A stretch of DNA of 64,000 bases from Streptomyces sp. NBC_01232 (GTDB lineage: Bacteria > Actinomycetota > Actinomycetes > Streptomycetales > Streptomycetaceae), in contig NZ_CP108518.1 of the NCBI RefSeq assembly GCF_035989885.1, positions 5,137,001-5,201,000 on the forward strand, in the 5' to 3' direction. Of this stretch, positions 16,999 to 25,611 are shown in pieces. A program made the translations under genes and the position numbers. Below the pieces are notes generated by a model, which saw nothing but the letters and a program-made list of their open reading frames with translations, had not been told where the DNA came from and searched no databases. The stretch's first letter is position 1. Each line of letters begins with the position of its first letter.

Positions 16999-18695
16999 GG
17001 GTCCTCGCCGTGATCCCGGCCCGCGGCGGCTCCAAGGGAGTGCCCGGCAAGAACCTCGCCGAGGTCGCCGGCACCCCGCTCGTCGCCCGCGCCGTCCTTG
17101 CCTGCCGCTCCGCGCCGACCGTCACCGACGTGGTGGTCTCCACCGACTCCGAGGCCATCGCCGCCGCCGCCCGCGCCGCGGGCGCCGACGTGATCGCGCG
17201 CCCCCACGCCATCTCCGGCGACACCGCCAGCAGCGAGGCCGCGGTCCTGCACGCGCTCGCCGCCTTCGAGGAACTGCACTCCCTCGTCGTGGACGTGGTC
17301 CTCCTCGTCCAGTGCACCAGCCCCTTCCTCGCCACCTCCGACGTCGAGTCGGTCGCCGTCGCCGTCGCCTCCGGGGCAGCCGACTCGGCCCTGACCGTGG
17401 CCCCCTTCCACGGGTTCCTCTGGCGGGACGGGGCCGACGGCTCCGGGACCGGCGTCAACCACGACCGGGCACGACGCCCCCGGCGCCAGGACCGGCCGCA
17501 GGACCTGCTGGAGACGGGCGCCGCCTACGCCATGGACGCCGCGGGCTTCCGCAGCGCCCGGCACCGGTTCTTCGGCCGCACCCTCCCCGTCGCCACCGAC
17601 CCCGCACGGGTCCTGGAGATCGACGACCCGCACGACCTGGCCCGCGCCCGCCTGCTCGCACCCCTGCTCGACCCGCGCCCCGGGGCACACCCCGCACAGC
17701 CCGCCCCGGAGCACGACGCGCATCTCGACCCGCAGCCCACACCCCGTACTCCCCGTACATCCCCGCACCGAAGGACGCCCCCTGCCATGACCGCAACGCC
17801 CGACTCCCGTCTGCGCACCTTCGGCTCCCGCACCGCGGGCACCGGCCGCCCCGTCTACGTCGTCGGCGAGATCGGCATCAACCACAACGGCGACCTCGGC
17901 AACGCCTTCGCCCTCATCGACGCCGCCGCCGAAGCCGGCTGCGACGCCGTGAAGTTCCAGAAGCGCACCCCGGAGATCTGCACCCCGCGCGACCAGTGGG
18001 ACATCGAACGCGACACCCCCTGGGGCCGGATGACCTACATCGACTACCGCCACAGGGTCGAGTTCGGCGAGGACGAGTACCGCGCCATCGACGACCACTG
18101 CGCCAAGCGCGGCATCGACTGGTTCGCCTCCCCGTGGGACACCGAGGCCGTCGCCTTCCTGGAGAAGTTCGACGTCCCCGCACACAAGGTGGCCTCCGCC
18201 TCCCTCACCGACGACGAACTGCTGCGCGCCCTGCGCGCCACCGGCCGCACCGTCGTCCTGTCCACCGGCATGTCCACCCCGCACCAGATCCGCCACGCGG
18301 TGGAGGTGCTCGGCAGCGCCAACATCCTTCTCTGCCACGCGACTTCCACGTACCCGGCCAAGGCCGAGGAGCTCAACCTGCGCGTGATCAACACCCTGCG
18401 CGACGAGTACCCGAACGTCCCGATCGGCTACTCCGGCCACGAGACGGGCCTGCAGACCACCCTCGCCGCCGTCGCCCTCGGCGCCACCTTCGTCGAGCGC
18501 CACATCACCCTCGACCGCGCGATGTGGGGCTCCGACCAGGCCGCCTCGGTCGAGCCCGGTGGCCTGGCCCGCCTGGTCCGCGACATCCGCACCATCGAGA
18601 CCGCCCTCGGCGACGGCATCAAGCGGGTCTACGAGTCCGAGCTCGGCCCGATGAAGAAGCTCCGCCGCGTCCGGGGCGAGCTGGCAGCCGTCTGA
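16995..18695 (+). CDS. NeuA-NeuB fusion: acylneuraminate cytidylyltransferase and sialic/ulosonic acid synthase in one frame
   Basis: One open frame of 566 residues without an internal stop. Residues 1 to about 226 are a CMP-ulosonate cytidylyltransferase: AVIPARGGSKGVPGKNL, VVSTDSEAIA, LLVQCTSPF, RRQDRPQDLLETGAAYAM. Residues about 227-264 are a Pro-rich linker. Residue 265 is the ATG at 17787 that begins a complete NeuB-type synthase: VGEIGINHNGD, DAVKFQKRTPE, KVASASLTDDELL, VVLSTGMST, IGYSGHETG, VERHITLDRAMWGSDQAASVEP. The synthase lacks a C-terminal antifreeze/SAF domain. Product: a sialic-acid-like nonulosonic acid (possibly Kdn) and its CMP form. Whether one polypeptide or two are made is open, since 17787 has its own SD. 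Confidence 0.85.
   Translation: MRVLAVIPARGGSKGVPGKNLAEVAGTPLVARAVLACRSAPTVTDVVVSTDSEAIAAAARAAGADVIARPHAISGDTASSEAAVLHALAAFEELHSLVVDVVLLVQCTSPFLATSDVESVAVAVASGAADSALTVAPFHGFLWRDGADGSGTGVNHDRARRPRRQDRPQDLLETGAAYAMDAAGFRSARHRFFGRTLPVATDPARVLEIDDPHDLARARLLAPLLDPRPGAHPAQPAPEHDAHLDPQPTPRTPRTSPHRRTPPAMTATPDSRLRTFGSRTAGTGRPVYVVGEIGINHNGDLGNAFALIDAAAEAGCDAVKFQKRTPEICTPRDQWDIERDTPWGRMTYIDYRHRVEFGEDEYRAIDDHCAKRGIDWFASPWDTEAVAFLEKFDVPAHKVASASLTDDELLRALRATGRTVVLSTGMSTPHQIRHAVEVLGSANILLCHATSTYPAKAEELNLRVINTLRDEYPNVPIGYSGHETGLQTTLAAVALGATFVERHITLDRAMWGSDQAASVEPGGLARLVRDIRTIETALGDGIKRVYESELGPMKKLRRVRGELAAV
17771..17789 (+). promoter_or_regulatory. Internal SD and ATG for a possible stand-alone NeuB
   Basis: AAGGA at 17771-17775 lies 11 bases before ATG 17787, the natural N-terminus of the synthase (MTATPDSRLRT). 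Translation from here would give a 302-residue NeuB in addition to, or instead of, the fused protein. Spacing is a little long. Confidence 0.5.
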
Positions 18696-18741
18696 CCTCC
18701 GCTCCGGCGCGTCCGCGTTCCGCCCCCCGAAGGAGTACGTG

Positions 18742-19938
18742 GTGACCCTGACCCCCTCCGGCACCCCCGCCCCCTCCGCCTCCACCCTGGCGTTCGTCGA
18801 GAGTCCGGTCCAGCTCCTGAACGTGCTGGAGTGGGCGTACGCGCACACCGGGGAGCGGCAGCCGCGGCTGGACGGCGTCCCGCGCCAGGGCAGGCGCCGT
18901 GGCGACGGCGGGGCGCGGCGGCCCGGACCGGCCGACCGGCCGACGGGCGCCGCCGCGTCACCCCTGAGCATCGTGGTGCTGCCGCCCACCGACCCGATGT
19001 CCCGCGGCCAGCTGCGCCGGATGGCCGCGCTGGCGCGGGACGAGGGGCACGAGGTCCGCTGGCAGGAGGCGCGCGGCAGCCGGTTCGCGCCGCTGAAGGC
19101 GCTCGCCGCGCTGGCGCGCGACGTGCGCGCCGCGCGCACGGTCGTGGTCGGCGACCCCTTCTCGCGCTACGTGCAGCTGCTGCTGACCCTCGTACGCGCC
19201 GAGGAGCTCGTCGTCGTCGACGACGGCACGGCCACCATGGAGTTCATGGCCCAGACCGCCCGCGGCGAACGCCTCGTACGGTGGCACCGGGTCGGCGGCG
19301 GCGGACTGCCCGGCCGGATCCGCGAGCTGGCGTACGCACCCGTCTCGGCGGCCGCGCGCCGCCGCTTCGTCCCGGCCGGACGCCGCGGCCACCGCGTCGA
19401 GGTGTTCAGCTCGATGCCCGTCACCGCCCACGGCGGGATGACGCTGCGGGTCAACGACTTCGCCTGGACCCGCGCCCGGTTCGGGCCGCCCCGCCCGACC
19501 AGGGGCACCGACCTGGTCGGCACCTCGCTCGTGGAGACCGGGGTGGTGGACCCGGACCGCTATCTGGACGCGGTGCGCGCCCTGACCGTGGAGCACGGCG
19601 CCACCCGCTACTTCGCCCACCGCCGCGAGTCACCCGAGAAGCTGCGCGCGCTGAGCCGGGCGACCGGTCTGGAGATCGTGCGCCCGGACCTGCCGCTGGA
19701 GCTGATCGCCCGGCGCGGCCCGGTCGGCCGGACGATCGTCAGCTTTCCGTCCACCGTCGTCCACACCCTGCCGTACGCCCTGACCGGTACCGGTGTCACG
19801 GTGGCCGTATGCGATGTGGACCCCGCATGGCTCACCGGGTCCGCCTCCCCCCGCGCCCGGAGCTTTCTCGCCGGGGTCACGGACACCGCCCGCGATGTGC
19901 GCAGACTGCCTGCCCAGGCGGCTCCCACAGCCGGATGA
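18742..19938 (+). CDS. Polysialyltransferase/sialyltransferase-like glycosyltransferase
   Basis: 398 residues from the second of two adjacent GTG codons (18739 and 18742); GAAGGAG at 18729-18735 is better spaced for the second. N-terminus TLAFVESPVQLLNVLEWAY resembles the start of CMP-sialyltransferase-like GT52/polysialyltransferase proteins. LVVVDDGTATMEFM and YFAHRRESPEKL (a conserved H-R-E segment), and SFPSTVVHTLPYAL (Ser-rich nucleotide loop) follow. Last gene of the plus-strand arm. Probably uses the CMP-nonulosonate made by the preceding gene. Confidence 0.8.
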   Translation: MTLTPSGTPAPSASTLAFVESPVQLLNVLEWAYAHTGERQPRLDGVPRQGRRRGDGGARRPGPADRPTGAAASPLSIVVLPPTDPMSRGQLRRMAALARDEGHEVRWQEARGSRFAPLKALAALARDVRAARTVVVGDPFSRYVQLLLTLVRAEELVVVDDGTATMEFMAQTARGERLVRWHRVGGGGLPGRIRELAYAPVSAAARRRFVPAGRRGHRVEVFSSMPVTAHGGMTLRVNDFAWTRARFGPPRPTRGTDLVGTSLVETGVVDPDRYLDAVRALTVEHGATRYFAHRRESPEKLRALSRATGLEIVRPDLPLELIARRGPVGRTIVSFPSTVVHTLPYALTGTGVTVAVCDVDPAWLTGSASPRARSFLAGVTDTARDVRRLPAQAAPTAG

Positions 19939-20063
19939 GCGCGCGAGTTTACCCCCGGGTGCATCCGGTCATGCGTCCAGAGGCCGGGTTTCTTTCCCCT
20001 AACGGCATGAACTTTTCGTGATCCCCGGCCAGTTGACCCGCAGGTGCGCCTACCCTTCAACGG

Positions 20064-21320
20064 GTGAACCAGTTGATGTCCCGCGAGTCCCAGACCGCCC
20101 AGCCCGCCGCGTCCGACCGGCCCGAGCTGCCCGGCAAGCTTCCGGACCACCTGCGTACCGAACTGATCGCCTTCCGCCGGGACTTGCACATGCACCCGGA
20201 GCTCGGACACCAGGAATTCCGCACCACCGCGGCGATCAAGGCCAGGCTGGAGAAAGCCGGCCTGCGACCACGGGTGCTGAAGTCCGGCACGGGCCTGATC
20301 TGTGACGTCGGCACCTGGGACGGGGGCCGGCCGATGCTGGCCCTGCGCGCGGACATCGACGCCCTGCCCATTCCGGACGCCAAGACGCACGTCGCGTACC
20401 GCTCGACCTTCCCGGACCGCGCCCACGCCTGCGGCCACGACGTGCACACCTCGGTCGTCCTCGGTGCCGGCCTGGTCCTCGCGGAGCTCGACCGGCAGGG
20501 GCTGCTGCCCCGCCCCGTACGCCTGCTCTTCCAGCCCGCCGAGGAGGTGCTCCCGGGAGGTGCCACCGACGCGATCGAGTCCGGGGTCCTGGACGGCGTG
20601 GGCCGGATCGTCGCCGTGCACTGCGACCCCCGGGTCGACGCGGGGCGCATCGGGCTGCGGGCCGGCCCCATCACCTCGGCCTGCGACCGGCTGGAGGTCA
20701 GCCTCTCCGGCCCCGGCGGGCACACCGCGCGGCCGCACCTGACCACCGACCTGGTGACGGCCGCCGCCCGGGTGGCCGTCGACGCCCCCGCCCTGCTTGC
20801 CCGCCGGATGGACGCCCGCTCGGGCATGTCGGTCACCTGGGGCCGGATCGAGGCCGGGCACGCCTGCAACGTCATCCCGATGCACGCCGAGCTGTCCGGA
20901 ACCGTGCGCTGCCTGGACCTGAACGCCTGGCACGAGGCGCCGGACATGATCCACGCGGCGATCGACGAGATCGCGACCATGCACGGGGCCAAGTTCGAGA
21001 TCAACCACGTGCGCGGGGTGCCCCCGGTGGTCAACGACCCGGTGATCACCGAGCTGCTGCGGGAGGCCATGGGGGCCCGTTGCGGAACGGAGTCGGTCGA
21101 GGACACCGAGCAGAGCCTGGGCGGCGAGGACTTCTCCTGGTACCTGGAGCATGTCCCGGGCGCGATGGCCCGGCTGGGGGTCCGTACGCCGGGCGACACC
21201 GCCAAGCGTGATCTGCACCGCGGGGACTTCGACGTGGACGAGTCCGCGATCGCGGTCGGCGTGGAGTTCTTCACGGCCGCCGCGCTGCTCGACGGACGTC
21301 GCTCCGGCCCCGTCCGGTAG
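20064..21320 (+). CDS. M20-family amidohydrolase / carboxypeptidase
   Basis: 418 residues from GTG 20064 (ATG 20076 is an alternative). Metal-site motifs of the M20D group: LRADIDALPI, HACGHDVHTSVVLGAG, LFQPAEEVLPGGA, the GPGGHTARPH dimerisation-domain motif, and GGEDFSWYLEHVPGAMARLG near the C-terminus. Such enzymes hydrolyse N-acyl or hippurate-type amides (N-acetyl amino acids, IAA conjugates). The N-terminal RRDLHMHPELGHQEF is characteristic. No signal peptide, so cytosolic. A hairpin at 21372-21396 follows. Substrate not determinable. Confidence 0.92.
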   Translation: MNQLMSRESQTAQPAASDRPELPGKLPDHLRTELIAFRRDLHMHPELGHQEFRTTAAIKARLEKAGLRPRVLKSGTGLICDVGTWDGGRPMLALRADIDALPIPDAKTHVAYRSTFPDRAHACGHDVHTSVVLGAGLVLAELDRQGLLPRPVRLLFQPAEEVLPGGATDAIESGVLDGVGRIVAVHCDPRVDAGRIGLRAGPITSACDRLEVSLSGPGGHTARPHLTTDLVTAAARVAVDAPALLARRMDARSGMSVTWGRIEAGHACNVIPMHAELSGTVRCLDLNAWHEAPDMIHAAIDEIATMHGAKFEINHVRGVPPVVNDPVITELLREAMGARCGTESVEDTEQSLGGEDFSWYLEHVPGAMARLGVRTPGDTAKRDLHRGDFDVDESAIAVGVEFFTAAALLDGRRSGPVR

Positions 21321-21371
21321 CGGGCCGGACCGAACTCCTTACAACATCCGCGGGACTCCCGGCGGGCGTGT

Positions 21372-21396
21372 CCAGCCCTTGGTACGCAAGGGCTGG
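21372..21396 (+). terminator. Hairpin downstream of M20 amidohydrolase
   Basis: CCAGCCCTTG at 21372-21381 pairs with CAAGGGCTGG at 21387-21396 around a five-base loop. It separates the amidohydrolase from the nucleoside transporter operon. Confidence 0.65.
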
Positions 21397-21477
21397 GCGC
21401 GTAGGGAGTCACCAATCGGTCACTGTCCGGTTCACGACGATCCGATAACGACTCATGAACGGGCCTTTAACTGACAT

Positions 21478-21489
21478 CTACGCGCGTTA
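21478..21489. promoter_or_regulatory. Nucleoside-regulon operator 1 (BMP lipoprotein gene)
   Basis: CTACGCGCGTTA, differing from the palindrome CTACGCGCGTAG in the last two bases. It lies 61 bases before the BMP lipoprotein start. The overlapping TACGAT at 21488-21493 may be a -10. Five further copies precede other nucleoside genes in the window. Confidence 0.65.
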
Positions 21490-21550
21490 CGATCGCCGCG
21501 AAACCAGCGCCGGTCGTGGCGCTTCGGTCAGGTTTTGAAGGAGCCTCCCC

Positions 21551-22609
21551 TTGCGCCGGATCACCAGGATCGCCACCGTGGGCATCGCGTCCGCGGCGCT
21601 GGCCCTCTCGGCCACCGCCTGTGGCGGAAAGAAGTCGTCGGACGCCTCGGCCTCCCCCTCGGAGTCGGGTCAGAAGTCCGCAGCCATCGCGTACGACATC
21701 GGTGGCCGCGGCGACCAGTCGTTCAACGACGCCGCTTACGCCGGTCTGAAGAAGGCGGAAGCCGATCTGAAGATCAAGGGCGCCGAGGCCGAGCCCACCG
21801 ACGGTGAGGGCGAGGCCGACAAGGTCCAGCGCCTCACCGAGCTTGCCCGCAAGGGCAACAACCCGGTCATCGGTGTCGGCTTCGCCTACGCCCCGGCCAT
21901 CAAGAAGGTCGCGCCGAAGTTCCCGAACACCACGTTCGGCATCATCGACGACACCTCGGTGACCGGCCCGAACGTCGCCAACATGGTCTTCAACGAGGAG
22001 CAGGGCTCCTACCTGGCCGGCGTCGCCGCCGCCAAGGCGTCGAAGACCGGCACGGTCGGCTTCATCGGCGGTGTCGAGGTTCCGCTGATCAAGAAGTTCG
22101 AGGCGGGCTTCGCCCAGGGTGTCAAGGACACCAACCCGAACGCCAAGGTGCTCTCCCAGTACCTGACCCAGCCGCCGAACTTCGACGGTTTCGCCAAGCC
22201 CGACCTCGGCAAGGCCGCTGCGCAGGGCCAGCTCGACGCGGGCGCCGACGTGGTCTACGCCGCCGCCGGTCTCGCGGGTTCCGGTGCCATCGAGGCCGCC
22301 TCGGCCAAGGGCAAGTGGGCCATCGGTGTCGACTCCGACCAGTACAACCAGGCCGGCCTGGCGAAGTACAAGGACTCCATCCTGACCTCGGTCACGAAGG
22401 ACGTCTCGGACTCCGTCTTCAACCTGATCAAGTCGGTCGAGGACGGCAAGCCCACCACGGGCGAGATCCGCTACGGCCTGGACAAGGACGGCGTCGGCCT
22501 GGCCGACTCCAACCCGAAGTACAAGGAGATGGCTGACGTCATCGCCGCGGTGGAGAAGGCCAAGGCCGACATCATCGCCAAGAAGATCACCGTCAAGACC
22601 GCCCCGTAA
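21551..22609 (+). CDS. BMP-family nucleoside-binding lipoprotein
   Basis: 352 residues. Solute-binding lipoprotein of a nucleoside ABC importer, tethered outside the membrane. The signal peptide ends in LSATAC, with the lipidated Cys at about residue 24. The mature domain has the Bmp/PnrA fold: YDIGGRGDQSFNDAAYAGL, VIGVGFAYAPAIKKVAPKFP, FNEEQGSYLAGVAAA, and WAIGVDSDQYNQA. The start is TTG 21551, supported by GAAGGAG at 21537-21543. It precedes the ATPase and permease genes, with a hairpin and a second operator in between, so it may be expressed above the rest of the transporter. Confidence 0.95.
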   Translation: MRRITRIATVGIASAALALSATACGGKKSSDASASPSESGQKSAAIAYDIGGRGDQSFNDAAYAGLKKAEADLKIKGAEAEPTDGEGEADKVQRLTELARKGNNPVIGVGFAYAPAIKKVAPKFPNTTFGIIDDTSVTGPNVANMVFNEEQGSYLAGVAAAKASKTGTVGFIGGVEVPLIKKFEAGFAQGVKDTNPNAKVLSQYLTQPPNFDGFAKPDLGKAAAQGQLDAGADVVYAAAGLAGSGAIEAASAKGKWAIGVDSDQYNQAGLAKYKDSILTSVTKDVSDSVFNLIKSVEDGKPTTGEIRYGLDKDGVGLADSNPKYKEMADVIAAVEKAKADIIAKKITVKTAP

Positions 22610-22638
22610 GGCCGTTCCTGACATGTAGTCCTGGTCTC

Positions 22639-22677
22639 CGGGGTCCGGGAAGCGGTCGTTATCGCTCCCGGGCCCCG
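22639..22677 (+). terminator. Hairpin between BMP lipoprotein and ABC ATPase genes
   Basis: A 12-bp stem (CGGGGTCCGGGA at 22639-22650 with TCCCGGGCCCCG at 22666-22677, one G-T wobble) follows the lipoprotein gene. It probably reduces or stops read-through, giving excess binding protein; the next gene has its own operator. Confidence 0.6.
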
Positions 22678-22747
22678 AGCCACGTTCTGTGATCATTAGT
22701 CTGTGACCACGTGGCCGCCTGGCCGCAAGTTTTCACTTCCGACAGTG

Positions 22748-22759
22748 CTACGCGCGTAG
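22748..22759. promoter_or_regulatory. Nucleoside-regulon operator 2 (ABC transporter ATPase)
   Basis: Perfect 12-bp palindrome CTACGCGCGTAG, 81 bases before the proposed ATPase start and downstream of the BMP hairpin. GATACT at 22775-22780 could be a -10 just downstream of it. Confidence 0.75.
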
Positions 22760-22840
22760 AAGCATCGTGGACGCGATACTTTCTCTCCCCGCCCTGTCCC
22801 CCCCTGCCTTCCGCTCCTTCCGCGCCAAGGAGAGTGCGTC

Positions 22841-24499
22841 ATCAACGCGTCCAGCCCGCCCCCCGCCGTAGAACTGCACGGCATCACCAAGCGCTTCCCC
22901 GGCGTCGTCGCCAACAAGGACATCGCGATCACGGTCCGCAAGGGCACGGTCCATGCCTTGATCGGCGAGAACGGCGCCGGCAAGTCGACCCTGATGAAGA
23001 TCCTCTACGGCATGCAGAAGCCGGACGAGGGCACCATCGCCATCGACGGGGAGCAGGTCTCCTTCAACAGCCCCGGCGAGGCCATCGTCCGCGGCATCGG
23101 CATGGTGCACCAGCACTTCATGCTCGCCGACAACCTCACCGTCCTGGAGAACGTGGTTCTCGGCGGCGAGAAGCTGTACGGCATCGGCGCCAAGGCCCGT
23201 AAGAAGATCAAGGAGATCTCGGACGCGTACGGCCTCGGCGTGCGCCCCGACGCCCTGGTCGAGGACCTGGGTGTCGCCGACCGGCAGCGGGTGGAGATCC
23301 TCAAGGTCCTCTACCGCGGCGCGAAGATCCTCATCCTCGACGAGCCGACCGCAGTGCTCGTGCCGCAGGAGGTGGACGCACTCTTCGACAACCTGCGCGA
23401 GCTCAAGGCCGAGGGCCTGACCGTCATCTTCATTTCGCACAAGCTGGGCGAAGTGCTGAAGGTCGCGGACGACATCACCGTCATCCGGCGCGGCACCACG
23501 GTCGGCACCGCCGACCCGAAGACCGCCACCCCCAAGCAGCTCGCCGAGCTGATGGTCGGCGCGGAGCTGCCCTCGCCGGAAACCCGTGAGTCGACGGTGA
23601 CGAACGTCCCGATGCTCCAGGTGGCGGGCCTTACCGTCGCCGCCGGCGACGCGGTCGTCGCCGAGCCGGAGGTCCTGGTACCCGCACCCGCCGCGGACTC
23701 CGCCACCCTGGAGCACATCGGGGCCGGCCGCCTCCTGCTGGACGACATCAGCCTGACCATCCACAAGGGCGAGATCCTCGGTATCGCCGGTGTCGAGGGC
23801 AACGGCCAGACGGAGCTGATCGAGGCCCTCATGGGCATGATGGCTCCCGACACGGGCGTCATCACCCTGGACGGCGCCGACATCACCAAGATGTCGGTGC
23901 GCAAGCGCCGCGAGGGCGGCATCGGCTACATCCCCGAGGACCGTCACCGCCACGGCCTGCTGCTGGAGTCCCCGCTGTGGGAGAACCGGATCCTCGGTCA
24001 CGTCACCGAGGCGCCCAACTCCAAGAGGGGCATCCTCGACCCGAAGGCGGCCCGCAAGGACACCGAGCGGATCGTGCGCGAGTACGACGTCCGTACGCCC
24101 GGCATCGATGTCACCGCGGCGTCCCTCTCCGGCGGCAACCAGCAGAAGCTGATCGTCGGCCGCGAGATGAGCCACAACCCGAAGTTCCTGATCGCCGCCC
24201 ACCCCACGCGTGGTGTGGACGTCGGCGCGCAGGCCCAGATCTGGGACGCGATCCGCGAGGCCCGCCGCGAGGGCCTGGCCGTGCTGCTGATCTCCGCCGA
24301 CCTGGACGAGCTCATCGGCCTGTCCGACACCCTGCGGGTGATCTACCGCGGCCGCCTGGTCGCGGACGCCGACCCGGCGACCGTCACCCCCGAGGAGCTC
24401 GGCACCGCCATGACGGGCGCCGCCTCCGGGCGCCTGGAATCAACCGACAACCACTCCGCCGCTGCCGACGGTGACACGACGGAGGACGAGGCCCGATGA
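22841..24499 (+). CDS. Nucleoside ABC transporter ATP-binding protein (duplicated NBD), apparent AUC start
   Basis: 552 residues if started at ATC 22841. First ATPase: GENGAGKSTLMKILYG (Walker A), ILILDEPTAVLVP (Walker B), signature replaced by LGVADRQRVEILK. Second: GVEGNGQTELIEALMG (degenerate Walker A), SLSGGNQQKLIVG (signature), FLIAAHPTRGVD. This is the sugar/nucleoside (YufO-like) architecture; an extra segment of about 40 residues joins the two halves. No ATG, GTG or TTG occurs in frame between the stop at 22757 and TTG 22958, which is already inside Walker A. AAGGAG at 22827-22832 sits 8 bases before ATC. Its stop overlaps the permease ATG. Confidence 0.93.
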   Translation: MNASSPPPAVELHGITKRFPGVVANKDIAITVRKGTVHALIGENGAGKSTLMKILYGMQKPDEGTIAIDGEQVSFNSPGEAIVRGIGMVHQHFMLADNLTVLENVVLGGEKLYGIGAKARKKIKEISDAYGLGVRPDALVEDLGVADRQRVEILKVLYRGAKILILDEPTAVLVPQEVDALFDNLRELKAEGLTVIFISHKLGEVLKVADDITVIRRGTTVGTADPKTATPKQLAELMVGAELPSPETRESTVTNVPMLQVAGLTVAAGDAVVAEPEVLVPAPAADSATLEHIGAGRLLLDDISLTIHKGEILGIAGVEGNGQTELIEALMGMMAPDTGVITLDGADITKMSVRKRREGGIGYIPEDRHRHGLLLESPLWENRILGHVTEAPNSKRGILDPKAARKDTERIVREYDVRTPGIDVTAASLSGGNQQKLIVGREMSHNPKFLIAAHPTRGVDVGAQAQIWDAIREARREGLAVLLISADLDELIGLSDTLRVIYRGRLVADADPATVTPEELGTAMTGAASGRLESTDNHSAAADGDTTEDEAR

Positions 24500-25611
24500 A
24501 GAAATTCGACAAGGACCGGCTGATCCTCGGCTTCGCCGGGCCCGCGCTCGCGCTGGTCAGCGCCTTTCTGCTGACCATGATCGTGCTGGGGGCCTCGGGC
24601 ATCGACCCGATCGAGCCGCTGCGCATCATGGTCGAGCACGGTACGTACGAGGACGTCCAGGTCCTCATCGTCAATCAGACGGGCACGTACTACCTGGCAG
24701 CCCTGGCCGTCGCCATCGGCTTCCGGATGAACCTCTTCAACATCGGCGTCGACGGCCAGTACCGTCTCGCGGCGATGATCTCCGCCGTGGTCGGCGGCGC
24801 CATCGCCCTGCCCGGCCCGCTGCACATCCTGCTGATCGTGCTCGTCGCGATGGCGACCGGTGCCTTCTGGGCCGGTATCGCGGGCCTCCTGAAGGCCAAG
24901 CGCGGCGTCAGCGAGGTCGTCTCGACGATCATGCTCAACGCGATCGCGACGAGCCTCATCGCCTGGCTGCTCCTGCCGAAGAACCTCGGCGTCCAGGTGG
25001 AGGGCTCCAACGACCTCACCACCGGCGAGATCGCCCAGTCCGGCTGGTTCCCCGCCCTCTCCATGGGCGAGTCGGGCGAGATCTACGGCTTCACCTTCGT
25101 GGCCTTCGCTCTCGGCGTCGTCTACTGGTTCGTGCTCAACCGCACCCGCTTCGGCTTCGACCTGCGCGCCAGCGGCGCGAGCGAGTCCGCCGCCGCGGCC
25201 TCCGGTGTCGACTCCAAGAAGATGATCATCACTGCGATGCTCATCTCGGGTGCCGTCGCCGGTCTGTCCGGCATGCCGGTGCTGCTCGGCGAGAGCCACA
25301 CGTACACCCTCGTCTTCCCCGTGGGTGTCGGCTTCACCGGCATCACCATCGCCCTGCTCGGCCGCAACAGCCCCGTGGGCATGCTCTTCGCCGCGCTCCT
25401 GATGGCCTTCATCGACAAGGCGTCCGGCGGCCTCGACTCGGCCGGCTACGCCAAGGAGATCGGCACGATCATGAAGGGCCTGATCGTGATCGCGGTCGTC
25501 GTCTCCTACGAGCTCGTCCGTCGTTACGGCATCCGGCGCCAGCAGCAGAAGGTCGGCGAGGAGCTGGCCGCGGGCCACGCCATGAAGACCGAGAAGGAGG
25601 TCGCGGCGTGA
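24496..25611 (+). CDS. Nucleoside ABC transporter permease (first)
   Basis: 371 residues, about nine hydrophobic segments; YufP-like BPD_transp_2 family. Signature stretches: FRMNLFNIGVDGQYRLAAM near residue 75, KAKRGVSEVVSTIMLNAIA (EVVSTIMLN is the family EAA-like motif), and GFTGITIALLGRNSPVGMLFAALL. Forms the membrane channel with the second permease. The ATG overlaps the ATPase stop (ATGA) and the gene overlaps the second permease by four bases. Confidence 0.94.
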   Translation: MKKFDKDRLILGFAGPALALVSAFLLTMIVLGASGIDPIEPLRIMVEHGTYEDVQVLIVNQTGTYYLAALAVAIGFRMNLFNIGVDGQYRLAAMISAVVGGAIALPGPLHILLIVLVAMATGAFWAGIAGLLKAKRGVSEVVSTIMLNAIATSLIAWLLLPKNLGVQVEGSNDLTTGEIAQSGWFPALSMGESGEIYGFTFVAFALGVVYWFVLNRTRFGFDLRASGASESAAAASGVDSKKMIITAMLISGAVAGLSGMPVLLGESHTYTLVFPVGVGFTGITIALLGRNSPVGMLFAALLMAFIDKASGGLDSAGYAKEIGTIMKGLIVIAVVVSYELVRRYGIRRQQQKVGEELAAGHAMKTEKEVAA

